A DNA stretch of 64,000 nucleotides. Source: Haliclystus octoradiatus (Eukaryota > Cnidaria > Staurozoa > Stauromedusae > Haliclystidae). The position numbers and the translations under genes are program-made. Shown here in pieces: positions 31,216 through 43,847 of this stretch. The stretch spans positions 23,944,349 through 24,008,348 of the forward strand of contig OU744451.1 of the NCBI GenBank assembly GCA_916610825.1, read 5' to 3'. The notes under the pieces were generated by a model that was given only the letters and a program-made list of their open reading frames with translations, was not told the DNA's origin and ran no database searches. Numbering within the stretch: position 1 is the first letter of the stretch; each line of letters starts with the position of its first letter.

Positions 31216-32031
31216 CATGGGCATGTTGACTATCATTCATCAGCCCTATACCTTGGGGGTAACTTTTGGTGTACGGGGACGTTCAAATATTTAAGGGTAC
31301 TTTTTTCAAAATCTAGAAAAAAAGTTTTGAGGTATCATTTTGACACATTTCAATTTTTTCATTCTGCAAAACAAATTTTGCCTTTGAATTTTTTATCTTT
31401 TCATTTGTTTTGGTTGAGTCTTTCATTCATAAAAATATATTTGGGTTATCTTTTTCATCATGTGAAAATTTTTATGGTCATTCTGCCAAAATTCCATTCG
31501 AATAACCCCGTCGAAGCACAATGGAAGTTACTCCATGTGCCCTATATAACACATGCCAAATTATAGAAAAGATAGACCTCAGTACGTCGTATATAAGCAT
31601 GCAAAACTTGAGTCAAAATTGAAGTCACGAAAATTTTTTATGATTTATAAATGAGAGGTAAGAATATGCAGCAGTTAAGTAAATATTGTCATAACATCAA
31701 AGGTCGCTGTGGAAATAATTGGTACAAAACTTGCTGAAACAATTGCACACATAAATGAAGAAGAGAAGAGAAATCATATTATGTGCAGATGTTTGCTATA
31801 AACATTTTATCAGTTGGCATTTTTTCAAACACGCGAACTAAACAATTTTATAACATGTATATTATGTAACCATCAACGCTGTTTCTGAGCATTTGGACAA
31901 ATACAAAATGCTAAGAGATCTATTTAAATTAATCACTGCAGAAAGTTAGAAATATAGCTAATCTTAGATTAGATTGTGGCAAGAACACATATCATTCTAT
32001 TTTTACTATTTTGGCAACTTACAATCAAAAT
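31216..32031. other. Upstream region of PLA2 gene 1, unit B
   Basis: As 7547-8360, with the MITE relative near 31264 and a 5-bp extra GGTTG-type insertion near 31410 relative to A. No gene. Confidence 0.4.
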
Positions 32032-33839
32032 ATGGCATTTGTGTATCAATCATTGGCACTTATTATATTTTACTGTACTTTGAAATGCTGCATGTCAAAT
32101 TATGATTGCTCCTACAACGCTATGAAAACAAGATCAAATGGTTGTTCGATTCCAGGAAAGTTGAATGTACCGTATGTCAAAGTAATTTATCCTGCTTGTG
32201 TTAAACATGATATCTGTTACGATTGTGTAAGTATACTTTGTATAAATCCTGATATATCGATTTGAAGACTTTGAACACCTCCAAAATATATCCAATATCA
32301 CCTACAAATGATATGCTGAGAATCTTTGATACACATTGAAGGCAAATAGAATCATCAACACGTGCAGTTTCAATTATAACTTCTTTAAAGTGGTTCTATC
32401 TCCAGCGCTAGACTTGATTGTATTGTTTTAATGGTTAAAGAAGGGAAATGGGTGCTTAACGCCCCTCTAAATTAAAACACAAAGTCAATGGAGAAAACAA
32501 CTGCACTTGCAGGCACTTACATGAACGCCGGATTCCTGAGCATAAATACTTTGCAATTGGCTATCATGTTAAAAAGCATAATCTATCTTATATAACTATT
32601 CTTTTCGTCCAAATAATGGGGATCATCTCAAAAAGGTCTGGTGTAAAATTGTCTTGTCACATTTTCTTGGACTCTACCGTGTGTTTTTTTGATTGGCGAA
32701 GAAGCAAAAAAGTAGTTGAGTGAAAGTGTCTGAGTGGAGTTTAAAATAGCAGTTACGCTCCAGCTATTTAGAATGAAGGATTCTATAAACATCTTATTGA
32801 GTAACTATAATCCAAGCAAATAAGTCAAGGTAAATATAATTATCATCAAAATAATTAAGATTTATGCAAAGAAATTTCACACACGACCATTTTAAGATGA
32901 CCCATATCATGTGGAAGAAAAAGGCCTGGAATAGGTTCAAGTGTAACATTTTTATTTATTTTTTTCTGGATTGACTAAAATTGTTATACCTAGCAATTCT
33001 TCATCATTTTCATACCAAAAGTATTCAAGATCAAAGTTCAAAAAGGCGTTAAAAAGATTTGAGTTTGCTCCATGCGGGTAATGGCCACATCCGACATAGC
33101 AACGAAAAACCTTTATAATAAGCTTCTTTTGAGTTACATGTCGATTTTATATTCCTCATTGATAATGCTGGTTCCTAGGTAAAACGCGCGGAATAATTCT
33201 TTTGAATCTACTTTGTGTATCTCACCTCAGAACAATGAAAGTTTTAAACTCCGAAGAGGCTAATTCAAGTGGCTGCCATGAAACGTCGTGGATTGACATG
33301 ACATAACTGGATATGACTTGGTGCGAATCTGCCAATCACGACTCGTGTTCATTTTGAGTGATTATTAAATAAGCATATACCATTTTTGAGATAATATTTA
33401 CAGTTTTCTTGATCTAATATACCCGCAGTGTCTATATCTCCACTTTTTTTTATTCCTGTTCCCTATGGACAATATAGCATATTGAGTTATATCTCCACTT
33501 CAAACAGTGACTATTTTGATATCATCTAAATTATTTGTTTAACCTTCACAGAAAAAAAATAAAGGATGGAGTCGTTCTTCGTGTGATGCAGCTTTCCACA
33601 ATGATATGAAAGCAATTTGTAGAAAAACATATTTAAAAGTTAACCGAAGAAGACATGGTTGGATGAATGTTTTTAGTGGGAGAGTTGATTACACTGCTTG
33701 TCTCGCGTCTGCTAGGATTTATTACACCGCTGTTAAGGCAGCAGGATGGGCATTTCAAGATCCTGTACCAAGGTTCTGTTATTATTCTTGTGTTCTGGAC
33801 TTTGGTGAACCAAGCAAAACTTTGTCTGTTGGATTCTAA
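32032..33839 (+). CDS. Secreted phospholipase A2, conodipine/group XIV-like, gene 1 (unit B)
   Basis: Exons 32032-32226 and 33552-33839, same splice sites and phase as unit A; 160 residues. Signal peptide, PACVKHDICYDC, SSCDAAF and all ten cysteines are kept. Residue changes seen relative to A are conservative or surface-type (F to L in PGKFNVPY; K to N in LKVKRRRHG). The intron differs from A by many small substitutions and indels. The frame is whole, so this copy should be functional if expressed. The B-only SINE sits ~100 bp past its stop codon, after the AATAAA at 33866, and so may affect 3'-end context but not the protein. Confidence 0.87.
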
Positions 33840-33937
33840 AGAATTACAATGTATCTTAATCTATAAATAAAATAAATTAAAGATATCTATCATAAATAAT
33901 TGAAAGCTATATGCGAATAAATGTGATGCGCGTGTTT

Positions 33938-34307
33938 AATAAAGTAATGTGGACGGTGTCGCCCTACCGAAGGCACCCGTACCATTCCTCTATTTCTAGA
34001 GGAGTGGCTCTTTTCGCTAAGAGCAATGATGTTAAACGCTCCTTAAATCTCAGCCGCGACACTGCAGATCAATTTCAACAGATTTCATGGCAGATAGGCC
34101 TTGATTGTCAATGCGCAACGATGCGCCGCAGCTACTCACAATGCAATTCCTTCTGAACCATTCCATCCGCCATCCTTAGATGGTACTCATTTGATGTTTC
34201 AGATAAAGTCAAGGCTGAGTTGACCTCAGGGGGATTTGAACCACAGTCGATCAGATATGACACGATCTGAAGTTCGGTTGCTCTGCCAACTGAGCTAATC
34301 ACCCCTT
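33938..34307 (-). mobile_element. tRNA-derived SINE, present in unit B only
   Basis: The insert is flanked by a perfect 12-bp target duplication, ATGCGCGTGTTT (33926-33937 and 34308-34319); units A and C have one copy, i.e. the empty site. Read on the minus strand it begins GGGGTGATTAGCTCAGTTGG (RNA polymerase III A box TAGCTCAGTTGG), has the B box GGTTCAAATCC about 50 bp on, then a ~280-bp body and ends ACATTACTTTATT. Body landmarks: GCGGCGCATCGTTGCGCATT and GAAAAGAGCCACTCC with a small hairpin (CTCCTCTAGAAATAGAGG). I do not recognise the body family. It looks young. It moves with LINE machinery of unknown identity. Confidence 0.93.
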
Positions 34308-34319
34308 ATGCGCGTGTTT

Positions 34320-34689
34320 GATTTTGTTGTAGATAAGAATTAGATTTTAATTAGTGTTTAATTAGGTTGGTTTTTTAAGGAGGTTGGAATAGTAGACACC
34401 ATATTGAGAAAGAAATGACGCCAATCTCTATATTTTCAAAACAAGGAATGTTTTGCGTATATTCGCTGTTCATGGTGTTGTTTCTGATTACGAAATAATT
34501 TCAATAAAAAAATAAATACAATGACTTGCATTGTTTACATACGTAGATTTATATAGTGATTGATTTCAAAAGTAGACAAAGATCAATTGTTATATAGAAA
34601 TCATAATAAACTTCTACGATAAATAAGCAATCATTTCGATCGATGATATACACACGCCGGTATATACGACGAGCGCAGAATCAATAATA
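34320..34689. other. Spacer between SINE and PLA2 gene 2, unit B
   Basis: AT-rich 5' flank of gene 2. The 684-bp segment of unit A is missing here (junction CAAAACAA/GGAATG near 34445). GTATATACGACGAGCGC just before the gene is unchanged from A. Confidence 0.5.
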
Positions 34690-34962
34690 ATGAATCAAAT
34701 GTTAAGCTTAATATTATTATATTTATTAGCATGTTTAAGATGTATTCTGGCTTATGATTGTTCGTATAATGGTTACAAATCAAAGTGAGATGGTTGTACT
34801 ACTCCTGGGTATGTTCATATGCCGTTTATGAAATCACTTGTACCGGCATGTGTAAAACATGACATGTGTTACCATTGCGTAAGTATACCCGTTTGTTTTT
34901 TATAGGGAAATACTCTATGTTTCATAAGGTAGTGAATCCAACATTTAAATTTTTTATATTAA

Positions 34963-35368
34963 GATAAAGAATTAATCAATTTCACTGCTCTTAAGTCTAA
35001 ATCATCATGTTTGTTTTACGCAAAAGATGACTTGATATCAGGTAATAATTCATCTGTGAAGACAAAGATACCGTTGTTTGCAATGGGAGATGTTGTATGG
35101 GGTAAAATCCATGGTCATCCATTGTTGCCTGGTAAAGTTGTATCCTCCATATGCACAAACGAGACAATTTCAAATGATAGAGAACGACAATATATTCTTT
35201 TATATTCATTACTCTTAAAATTAATCCCATTCATTATCCAGAAGCAGTAAAATTATTTAATAGTAGGAACCTGACCTACTAAATCCAGAAGAAGTTGAAA
35301 GATATTATTTAGCTGTACAAGCAACGTTATTAAGGGTTTATAAATCATTGAATTATAATGTAAAATAA
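34963..35368 (+). pseudogene. Decayed PWWP-domain fragment (unit B)
   Basis: Copy of 11584-11989 in the intron of the broken PLA2 gene 2. It reads PLFAMGDVVWGKIHGHPLLP, keeping the Gly-Asp pair typical of the PWWP start that A has changed to Glu-Asp. Confidence 0.6.
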
Positions 35369-36188
35369 CGGGGTTACACTGTAGTTGGTACATACTAGCT
35401 AATTCTATTGTAGATATTTTTATTTCTATACTGTGCTCTGCATATCCGCATTGAGCACTCTATTGATATTTTAAATAAAGTTATAGTAAGATAATTTTAT
35501 AATGATGTGAATTTTTTCACACGTGCGTAGATATAGTGCTCAATGATAAATATCAGAGCTTTAATAGATAGATAAATAAAATGAGTCATAAAAGAGACAT
35601 ATACGGTTTTCGCCAGTCTCTTTTTTATTCAATTTATTTATCTACTTGTATAGTTAAAAAAAAAATTTTATTGATAGTTAGACTGGATAAATGAATGACA
35701 CCGATGATTTCTCATTGTCAGCCCGTAGAAATGAGTCAACTTCCACTTTTAAAAAGGCTGTATAATTATACTTTATAATTCTCAATTGAAAGCATGACAC
35801 CTGTATAACTTATACTAACAAATTTCTAACTAATATTAGAAATGCCTTTGTTTAACAATGAAATCAGTAGTTTTGGCCTGTTGTTATGGTTTCATTTCAT
35901 GATATTTTCATTTATGTGAAAAAAATAACGAAACATTGGAAACATTTTTTGAGCTGTTTTCTATTTCAAAATTAATACATCTGTTCATAAGAATATACAA
36001 AAACGTATATGCAGGACACCAGGGTTTGATGTTTTGTCTGTGGACACCATGTATAGTGCACACATATTATTTCTAACTGTCTGTTATAATGATAATAATA
36101 ATATAATAATGTTAATAGTGGGATTGTTCCACATCAGTTATAATTGGTATAGTGCTCAATGAAATTAATAAGAGTTTATAGAATGAGA

Positions 36189-36346
36189 GTCAAAATGAAA
36201 CATGCTAGAATTACGCTACTTCAAGTTCCACACCAAAAGGTGATCATCAGGCGATTAATTTCAACTTATTTAAAATAAATCGTCTGATGATCACCTTCTG
36301 GTGTGACGCTTGAAGTAGTGTAATTCTAGCATGTTTCATTTTTGAC
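36189..36346. mobile_element. Long hairpin in the PLA2 gene 2 intron (unit B)
   Basis: Same ~75-nt-arm hairpin as 12806-12964 with a few arm changes. Pairing is preserved. Confidence 0.75.
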
Positions 36347-36835
36347 TTTTATTCTAATTGTCTGTTAGCCTCCAAAATAATAATTTGTTGTGCGGACTAT
36401 CATGCAGTTATCATTACTGAATTATTATTTAATTGAAAACTTTAATATTACTTTCATGTTATGTATCATTTATATCTGCAGAAGCCAAACCTAGGCTGGA
36501 GCCGTTCGTCTTGTGATGCTGCTTTCCTTCGAGATATGGAAGCAATTTGTAATAAAAAATTTCTTGAGAATAAAAAGAAAAAAAGAATAAGACGAAATTC
36601 AGAATTCGAATTAGACAGAACGATCATTTGGTCTACTCGTAATATGCATTGGATGCGGAACGCTATGAATATAGTTAATTATGTCCAATACGCAGCATGT
36701 GTTGTTTCTGCTGGAACATACTATGCTGCCGTTAGAATCGGAGGATGGGCATATTTACTCGATAGTGGACATAGTCACTGCTCAAATTCATGTGTGCTAA
36801 GGTTTGGTAACCCAAGTACAGGCTTATCTGTCTAA

Positions 36836-38455
36836 AATTATTGACAGCCATTATATTTCACTGTAGGGAGCTATTTTCAATTAGTTGTATGATATATATA
36901 GTAACAAATAATTTATTAAATTTTTATAGAAATGAAATGTAAATTTGTATATACCTGGAACTTGGTAATATAATGAGTAATAGTTTTTATCTAATTAGGT
37001 GGTTTATTTTAATTAAAATGCAAGGAAAGTATGCTATTTTTGATTGTTGAAAGATGCTATAGACAAGCCATCGGCTTCTGGCCTGCGCCTGGCTTACTTA
37101 TAGAGGAGTAATTGAGTTCATAACAAAGCAAGCTATTAGAGATACGGTGACACAGTAATCTTTTCTGCTAACGATGAGTTAATAACAAAGTAAGTTATCA
37201 GGGATTATGATACTTAAAATAAAATTGAAAGTAGTGACTGCCACCAGACCAGTGTCCTTTAAGCCTTCAACAGGGTAAAACCCATGGCAAAAGTGACTTC
37301 GACAGACTTTACATAAAGCATTCAAACATTAGTTGTAAAAAACTCACTGAGAATCGTGTCTTATGTTTGTGAGCCTTAGGGTATTGTTGGATCTGATAGT
37401 ACTTCTCCTTCTTCTAATCATTTTAAAATGCTTTAGTGCAAAAATTGAAATACTTTTGAACGTGCATGTAAAATGTTTGCAAAATGAAAAACGCAGCAAG
37501 ACCTGATAGGAAAATTTATCAATACGATAGAAATTTCTTCAAAACAGAAGAAAGAGATCAAAGACAAGGCAGTTTACTTTCACAGAACCTCCTTCGAAAT
37601 GACGTGAACTTTGTTTTTTATGAGCAATTTATGAGCAATTTATCGCATTTTTAAGCTGTAAAAATAAAACTGTAGCTAGGTGAAGGCTTGTAGATACCCC
37701 CAGAAACGTATTAGAAGTTTGGAAAGTCCGCGGCTGAGGAGAAGTTTGGCAATCAAGAAACAATGGTGGTTTGATCACCGAAACGGTTTGTGTAGCATAA
37801 TAAATGAAGAAAACTGGCAAAGAATTCTGAGGTGCAAATATTTTTAATTATTTGTATAGATACATCATCGAATTTGATACTAATGATTGGTTCTTGTTGA
37901 TGTTCGAGTCAGGCTAGTATCGGAAACATTATCACGGTCGTGTGAAACCTTGTTTGATAGATCGATTGAAAATACCCTTTAGATTCGAATTAGCTGCCTA
38001 ATTATTGTTAAATGAATTAGAAAATTAAACATATTCTACAAAACTCCCTTGTTGGCAATGCTTCTGTAGCTTAAATTGATACAAATAAAGTAACTATTCA
38101 TAATAATCAATACATTTTATATGGAAAATAAATGTCAAACCCTGTAGCAGATATTTATCTTAGTGTATAAATCCACAAATCAGGAAAACCAACAATACCT
38201 AGACACTCCTAACATGACGGTAGACACTTTACAGTTAAATTTTACAAATGTAATTGAAGATAAATACAAGGGAGAGTTGTCATGTGACATATCGGTCCCT
38301 TCCAATATTGGTTCATATCATTGCATACTAATGAAGGAATACATCACTCTTGTATATTTTATAATTATATAATATTTTCTTCAATAATTTTGACATTTAA
38401 AATCATGCATTACATAAAGAGACTTTTATAAAAGTATTAAATAGAATAAATAAGT
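36836..38455. other. Intergenic stretch after PLA2 gene 2 (unit B)
   Basis: As 13454-15059: the imperfect GAGTTCATAACAAAG repeat, the doubtful exon (38164-38372) and otherwise nothing. B and C have an extra AAGAGATCAAAG-type insertion near 37555 relative to A. Confidence 0.35.
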
Positions 38456-38745
38456 CTATGTAGTCTCAGCAGATATTGTTTGGGAATTGTATTCACATCC
38501 GAGACACTGATATCTCTTTTCCTTGTTAGTCGCAGCGACGTTGGCACCTTCGCTTGCTGCTTCTATGGATTTGGCAATGTTTGATGCTGCAAAATAAGCG
38601 AAACAAACAGAGTCCCAACAAAACATCTCATCTGTTTCCATATGATTTGAGCAAGTCTACCCAGTCTTTTTAAAGAAAATGATGAGATGTCAGCTGCATT
38701 TAAGGCTTTGTGTATAACGGAATTGACATCTGAATGGTGAGACAA
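38456..38745 (-). mobile_element. LINE C-terminal fragment (unit B)
   Basis: Copy of 15060-15357 with the same missing middle. One of the two partial frames is shorter than in A, which fits neutral decay. Confidence 0.6.
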
Positions 38746-38885
38746 TTTCCTGCTGATTTATATATGAAATCAAGAAGATTCTATGAATGCTGTGGGTATA
38801 GTTGATTATATAAACAATTTATCTGTCCTAATTTCAATATTAATCTTAAAGGGGAAAAACAAAATTAGAAAAGGTAAGCGCAAAT

Positions 38886-39683
38886 ATGTCGTTAAGAAAC
38901 ATATTTATGCATTCAAAAATAGAACAAAATCGCGTGGTTTGTTTAAATAAACAGCTGAAACTGTTTAATTATGCATTTGTTAATACCTCATTAGGTAGGT
39001 CCAAAGGTGACTTTGCAAGTGGCAATTTAATTTCTGTCGGCGACAAGTTAACAAGCAATAGCATTCGAAAGAACGAAGGTAAGAAATAGTCATTATTATT
39101 ATTAGTAGTAGTAATTGATTTGATTAATTTCTTGATTGTCTCGAAAATATGTAACTTTGTCATACTGTTGTAATTTTTTCTTATTATCACGAAAATATTT
39201 CGCTTTCCTCATCGAATTTTGATTTATCTACTCACTACCATATATGCTGTTGCTATAGTCATGTTAATTTACAAAATTTTAATTCATTGGTCAACTAAAA
39301 TTTCAAATCCTTACCATTATAATTGTTTCAGTACGTGACATAGTTATTATTAATGAAATGAACTCTCGCAGTGAATTGGTATACGTTTTCATTTACTCTA
39401 TTGATTACAATAGATTGATCAAGTTGGAGATAAATTTTAGAGCAAATATGCTATATATATATAGTATTTATTTCTATATAACTGTTATGAATAATTTATG
39501 CATTAAGGAGATGAACGTAAGAAAATCACAATAGTAGGTTCATCTAACTTTGAACAAAGTCACATAATGAACACAATCACTCATATCAGTAATTCTGGGT
39601 TAAGCGAGTTTCTGAATACTTTCTATAGTGACTTTTTAAAATCAAACAACATAGATTATGTTACTATATCGAAAGATGCGTGA
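38886..39683 (+). CDS. Two-exon gene of unknown function (unit B)
   Basis: Exons 38886-39078 and 39508-39683, in-frame join, about 122 residues, open in full. Differs from A by N to S (GDFASGN) and I to N (THISNSG). The intron is shorter than in A because ~64 bp present in A (from about 15870) is missing. This is where the highly divergent part of the A/B comparison begins to end. Confidence 0.45.
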
Positions 39684-42600
39684 AGTAACGCGGTTGTTTT
39701 GAAATTTTAAATAGTTTAAAGATATTATTATACTGATGTCCCTTCATTTGCTTTAATATTTATTTGCTGTATTAAGGAATGAGAACTGATTGATTTTTGT
39801 TCAAATTTGCGAAAAAATACTGAGCGAAACAACTCGCACTTTTCAAATGTCGTATAGTTGGCTTGGCTATAATGACATTGAGTCCAAGCTAACACAATGA
39901 CGGTCAAACCAGAACTAATTTATTATTCAAATTACGTATAGATAGATTACAGGAATTACATAAGCTGATGACGTTAATTGCACATAGAATTACAACTTCA
40001 CATATACAAGACAGAATAGCTTTATAATTACATTCCACAGTTATGAACACAGTTACATCACATCAAGACAGTGTTTTTAAAGCTATTTTATATTTTTAAT
40101 TTTGTAGACTTTTGACTGATTATCCTTCTACTCTTATGCGTAGTTGTTTGTTTTCCATTTACATCTATTGACAGCGTCGTTGGCATTGGTAATGGCTAAG
40201 CTACTGTATTATTTATCAATTGTGAATTTCTCTTTCATTCATAGAAGCCTCAGCATGATTATTATTTGTTTACTGCAAGCCCACCTATTAATAGCTATAT
40301 TTTTCCTTCAAATGACTATATTCACGAATTCATCACGGTTTATTTTACTTTCGTCTCTTATAATCATATAACCTTCAGACCAAGATCTTAGCTCACGGTT
40401 GCGGTAGCGAGACCACGAGTTTGAAACATATTGTGATGGAACAGATCGTATCCTTCATTGCATTATGGAGTTTCATGGCACCGTGGTACCAGCTTTGGTC
40501 AATTTTATAGAGTATGGACTTTCTTTCTTATCAAAGGCTAACATTTGACCTTGAAATTTTCCTTAATGGCCCCAAAATAGTATTAGTATCGAGGTGGTAT
40601 TTTTCTTTTGTGTGGCAGTGTGTCCGTTAATTATCACTCTACATTCAAAATTTGCGTTATTACCGTTTGCATTATGACAACATTTTTCATTTTATATATT
40701 TTGTGTTACCACAGCTCGATTAAAATTATATAAAGAATAATAAATCAGATATCCTGTAATTCACACGGATTGTGAAGCAATCTTCTCGGATGAAAGCCAC
40801 ACGGCCCAATGCGCATATCGCAATCCGAATGATTGTTAATAATTACCTGCATGTAATTAATCTTTCGACTGACTTACAGTGATATATATATACACGAATA
40901 AATATGCTTGCTGTTTGATTAGAATAGAAGAATGAATATATTGTAAATTACGGACAAACGGGCGCAGGTGACGCAGAATAACCAACGGGATTGAGAATTG
41001 ATACTGTCGGAGCGAAGCGACACAGTCCAGGGTCAATGACGCAAGCCAATGAATACCTGTTAATCATTCAAATGACTTACAATGATATATGCAGGAGTAA
41101 ATGTGACGGTTCGTGTCAGAATCAACCATTAATGAAAAATTATTGAAAATTTAAATGTATTTTGATAAATAAAATGAAGTAGAGTTCCCCGCAATGGAAG
41201 CAAATTGAAGATTTGAAAATAGTTAAAACTCTAAGTTAGATAATCAAATAACGCAAAATTCAAAATTCCACTGAAATGTTGATTCTGACACGAATCATCA
41301 CAAATATGCTTGTTGCTTGATTGGAATGGAAGAATGAATAGATTGATAAGCTATACAAAGAAAGGCCTTGACTTGACCAAGTCTCACTTTCTACTATGAC
41401 AATTTTGATAGGTTTGTAAGTGCTTTCAACTCGTCCAATTGCGGTATTTCAAAGCGGGACTTTTAGATCAGTCAAATACAGGCCCAATAGCAACGTATAT
41501 TTTTAAAAAGGTCGGTAAAACTTTGAAGTAAGTTGGAGGTAGCAGATGGTTACATATCTAATGAGAAACGTTATACAATAAGTATTAATCAATTCAAACC
41601 ATTTTCTATGGGCATATGAAATGTCAACTGGTCGATTGAATAATTTTTTATTTATAAAAAGCTGGAGAAAATCGTGTTTCTAAGCACATCTAGGTAAAAT
41701 AGAACTTTGCAATCGATAATAGCAATTTCATAAATTCCAATTCCTGTCGCTTCTAATCAATGAAATCACTGCAAGCGTATTTGAGATTGTAAGTAATAAT
41801 TCAAAGCAATTAAATTTAAACATAATTCATCTTGATCTATTTTGTAAAATCAACAATTTGAAACTATCAAAAGCAAATTTTAATAGAGCAAATGCTACAC
41901 TGTTTTGATATCAGAACATGTTTACACGATTTTATGGTAATTGATTATATCGTATTTCTTCGATTTTGATGGGTTGAATAATAAAGTAAAGTGATTGTTT
42001 AAATATAAATTGAATTGAATTACAGTAGTTTCTTTTTGTACTTTGCTACATCAGAATTAAAGGCAATCATGGACCACGTGATAACAATAAAATTGAGAAT
42101 TAGCATTGGTTTTTGATAAACGTTCGATGCTTTGGCTCTTGATTAGAAACACGTAACATCATCTGTTATCAAACTATTTGCGTTAATTTTTGAATTATTT
42201 TTTAACGATACTGTAACACTATTTGTGCGTAACCTGCTGGATATCCACCTTATATGAGATATCGCTGAAATGCATGGAATATTCCCACCTAACAAACTTG
42301 ATTAAACATTATCCAGAAACTGTCCAAATTCATGTCACTAAATGGGCCCCCTTATTTAAAGAATAAATTTCCTTACCTTATATTCAACTTGAAAGTGCTT
42401 TTGGTAGCCAAAACCAATTTTTAACTTTAACATATGATGGGCCTACCAATTCAATAATCGTCAATTTTAGTTTATCAAATTTCATACATTAAGATTTCGT
42501 CTGTTATAACTAATAAATATAGCCAGTAATTTTGGCGAAGCCAGATTGATCAGTACGATCTGTGCAAGAAAAGCCCTGTATTTGTCCTAGACTATATATA

Positions 42601-43823
42601 TTTTCCTCGGAAATTGCTTTGCTGATGTATAATATTAAACTACAGACTTGTTGCTGTAATCACACAAACTATTTTAGCATGGAATTACTGAAATACTAGC
42701 GTTGCTTCTGAATTTACATTAGATCCTATTTATGATAATGCAAGCTTTGCTGATCCTGATTCCTTGATCAACTTGATTTGGTTTCATTTATGTAAAAAAC
42801 TTATTCATATATTGCTCTGTTTTATAATTTATGTTTGAATTTACATTACTTATTTGTCTCCTGGGTGTTTCCTGATTCTTCAGCTTTCCCATCTGCTAAT
42901 AAATTTCGATCTTACAAAGGAGTCGAAGCCAAGTTAATGCTTTCTGCCTTTGTGAAATTTTCCTGGACAGCTACCCTCTTGCGTTTGGACCACCGTTGAG
43001 CAAATACATACCTCTCTAAATCTTTTCCGTGTTTCCCCTCTATTAATCTTCCACATTATTTCCCAACTTGATTTGCTACATTTAGCTAAACTATACAAGT
43101 AGCCTAACCAGGGCCTAGCGTTATTGCATATACTTCTAAAGTTATTACCAAAATAATGCTTTCAATCCGAATAGAAATAAAAAAATGATAATTACTTTAA
43201 AGTAGCTTACCACTTGCGATAGAGCTTCAATGACATCTTCCATGTTATCGTGGTAATGGTTTGGAACATTTACAATATGGTCAAAGCATAAAAAATTGAA
43301 AATCAAAACTTTTTACAGTATGACGTCAATTAACTTTCATTCTCCGTTTTTCAAGATTAGAAATTCTTATTTTTTCAAATGCTTCTTTCTCAAAACATGC
43401 TTATTCATTTATCGAAAAACTTGGAAAAGTAATCAAGTCACTTGGCACAACAAGTTACGGTAAAATTTTTGATTTTTTAAGCATCGACCTATTGTTCTAT
43501 CAATGATTAACAGACTACTAAAACAGCAGAAATTTCAGAAAGATTAATGCTCATGCTGACTTAAAATTACAAGTTGAGATCGAAGTAAGCAAGGAAATGA
43601 AACACAATATGAACGTTGTGACATCAACTAAATTGAAAAATTCATCAAATAGATTTTTACTTGCAGTTGAGTCTGTTTTACTGGTCTGTTCCTTAGCAAA
43701 AGTGAGGTATGAGTTCCATAGAGCGACATCATCAACAACAACAAATTCAACAATAATAACAACATTCAAAAGATATCACAACATTTTGTTTTTATATGTT
43801 TGATATTGTAATGTTTATTGCAG
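39684..43823. other. Long intergenic stretch of unit B
   Basis: Copy of 16356-20495 with the same weak coding-like patches (minus 43211-43316, plus 43539-43709) and the MITE at 41103. Differences from A are few and fade out after about 41540. Confidence 0.4.
41103..41301. mobile_element. 199-bp MITE with 4-bp target duplication (unit B)
   Basis: Same element, ends and AAAT flanks as 17775-17973. Unit C ends just before this position. Confidence 0.85.
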
Positions 43824-43847
43824 ATGTTGTTCATCCTATTCCAAAAC

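Larger units (their letters stand above)
34690..36835 (+). pseudogene. Broken copy of secreted PLA2 gene 2 (unit B)
   Basis: Same two-exon layout as the unit A gene (34690-34878 and 36482-36835), with identical splice borders and a conserved second exon, but the copy looks broken, with about one break. Family: conodipine/group XIV-like secreted phospholipase A2. The break is shared with unit C, so it arose before B and C separated, or spread between them by conversion. The rest of the sequence has hardly decayed, so the loss is recent. The intron carries the same PWWP fragment and hairpins as in A. Confidence 0.8.

Noticed and set aside
34221-34305. A stand-alone tRNA gene on the minus strand
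   Set aside because: It is the head of a SINE: followed by a ~280-bp body and tail, and the whole insert is bracketed by a 12-bp target duplication absent from A and C.
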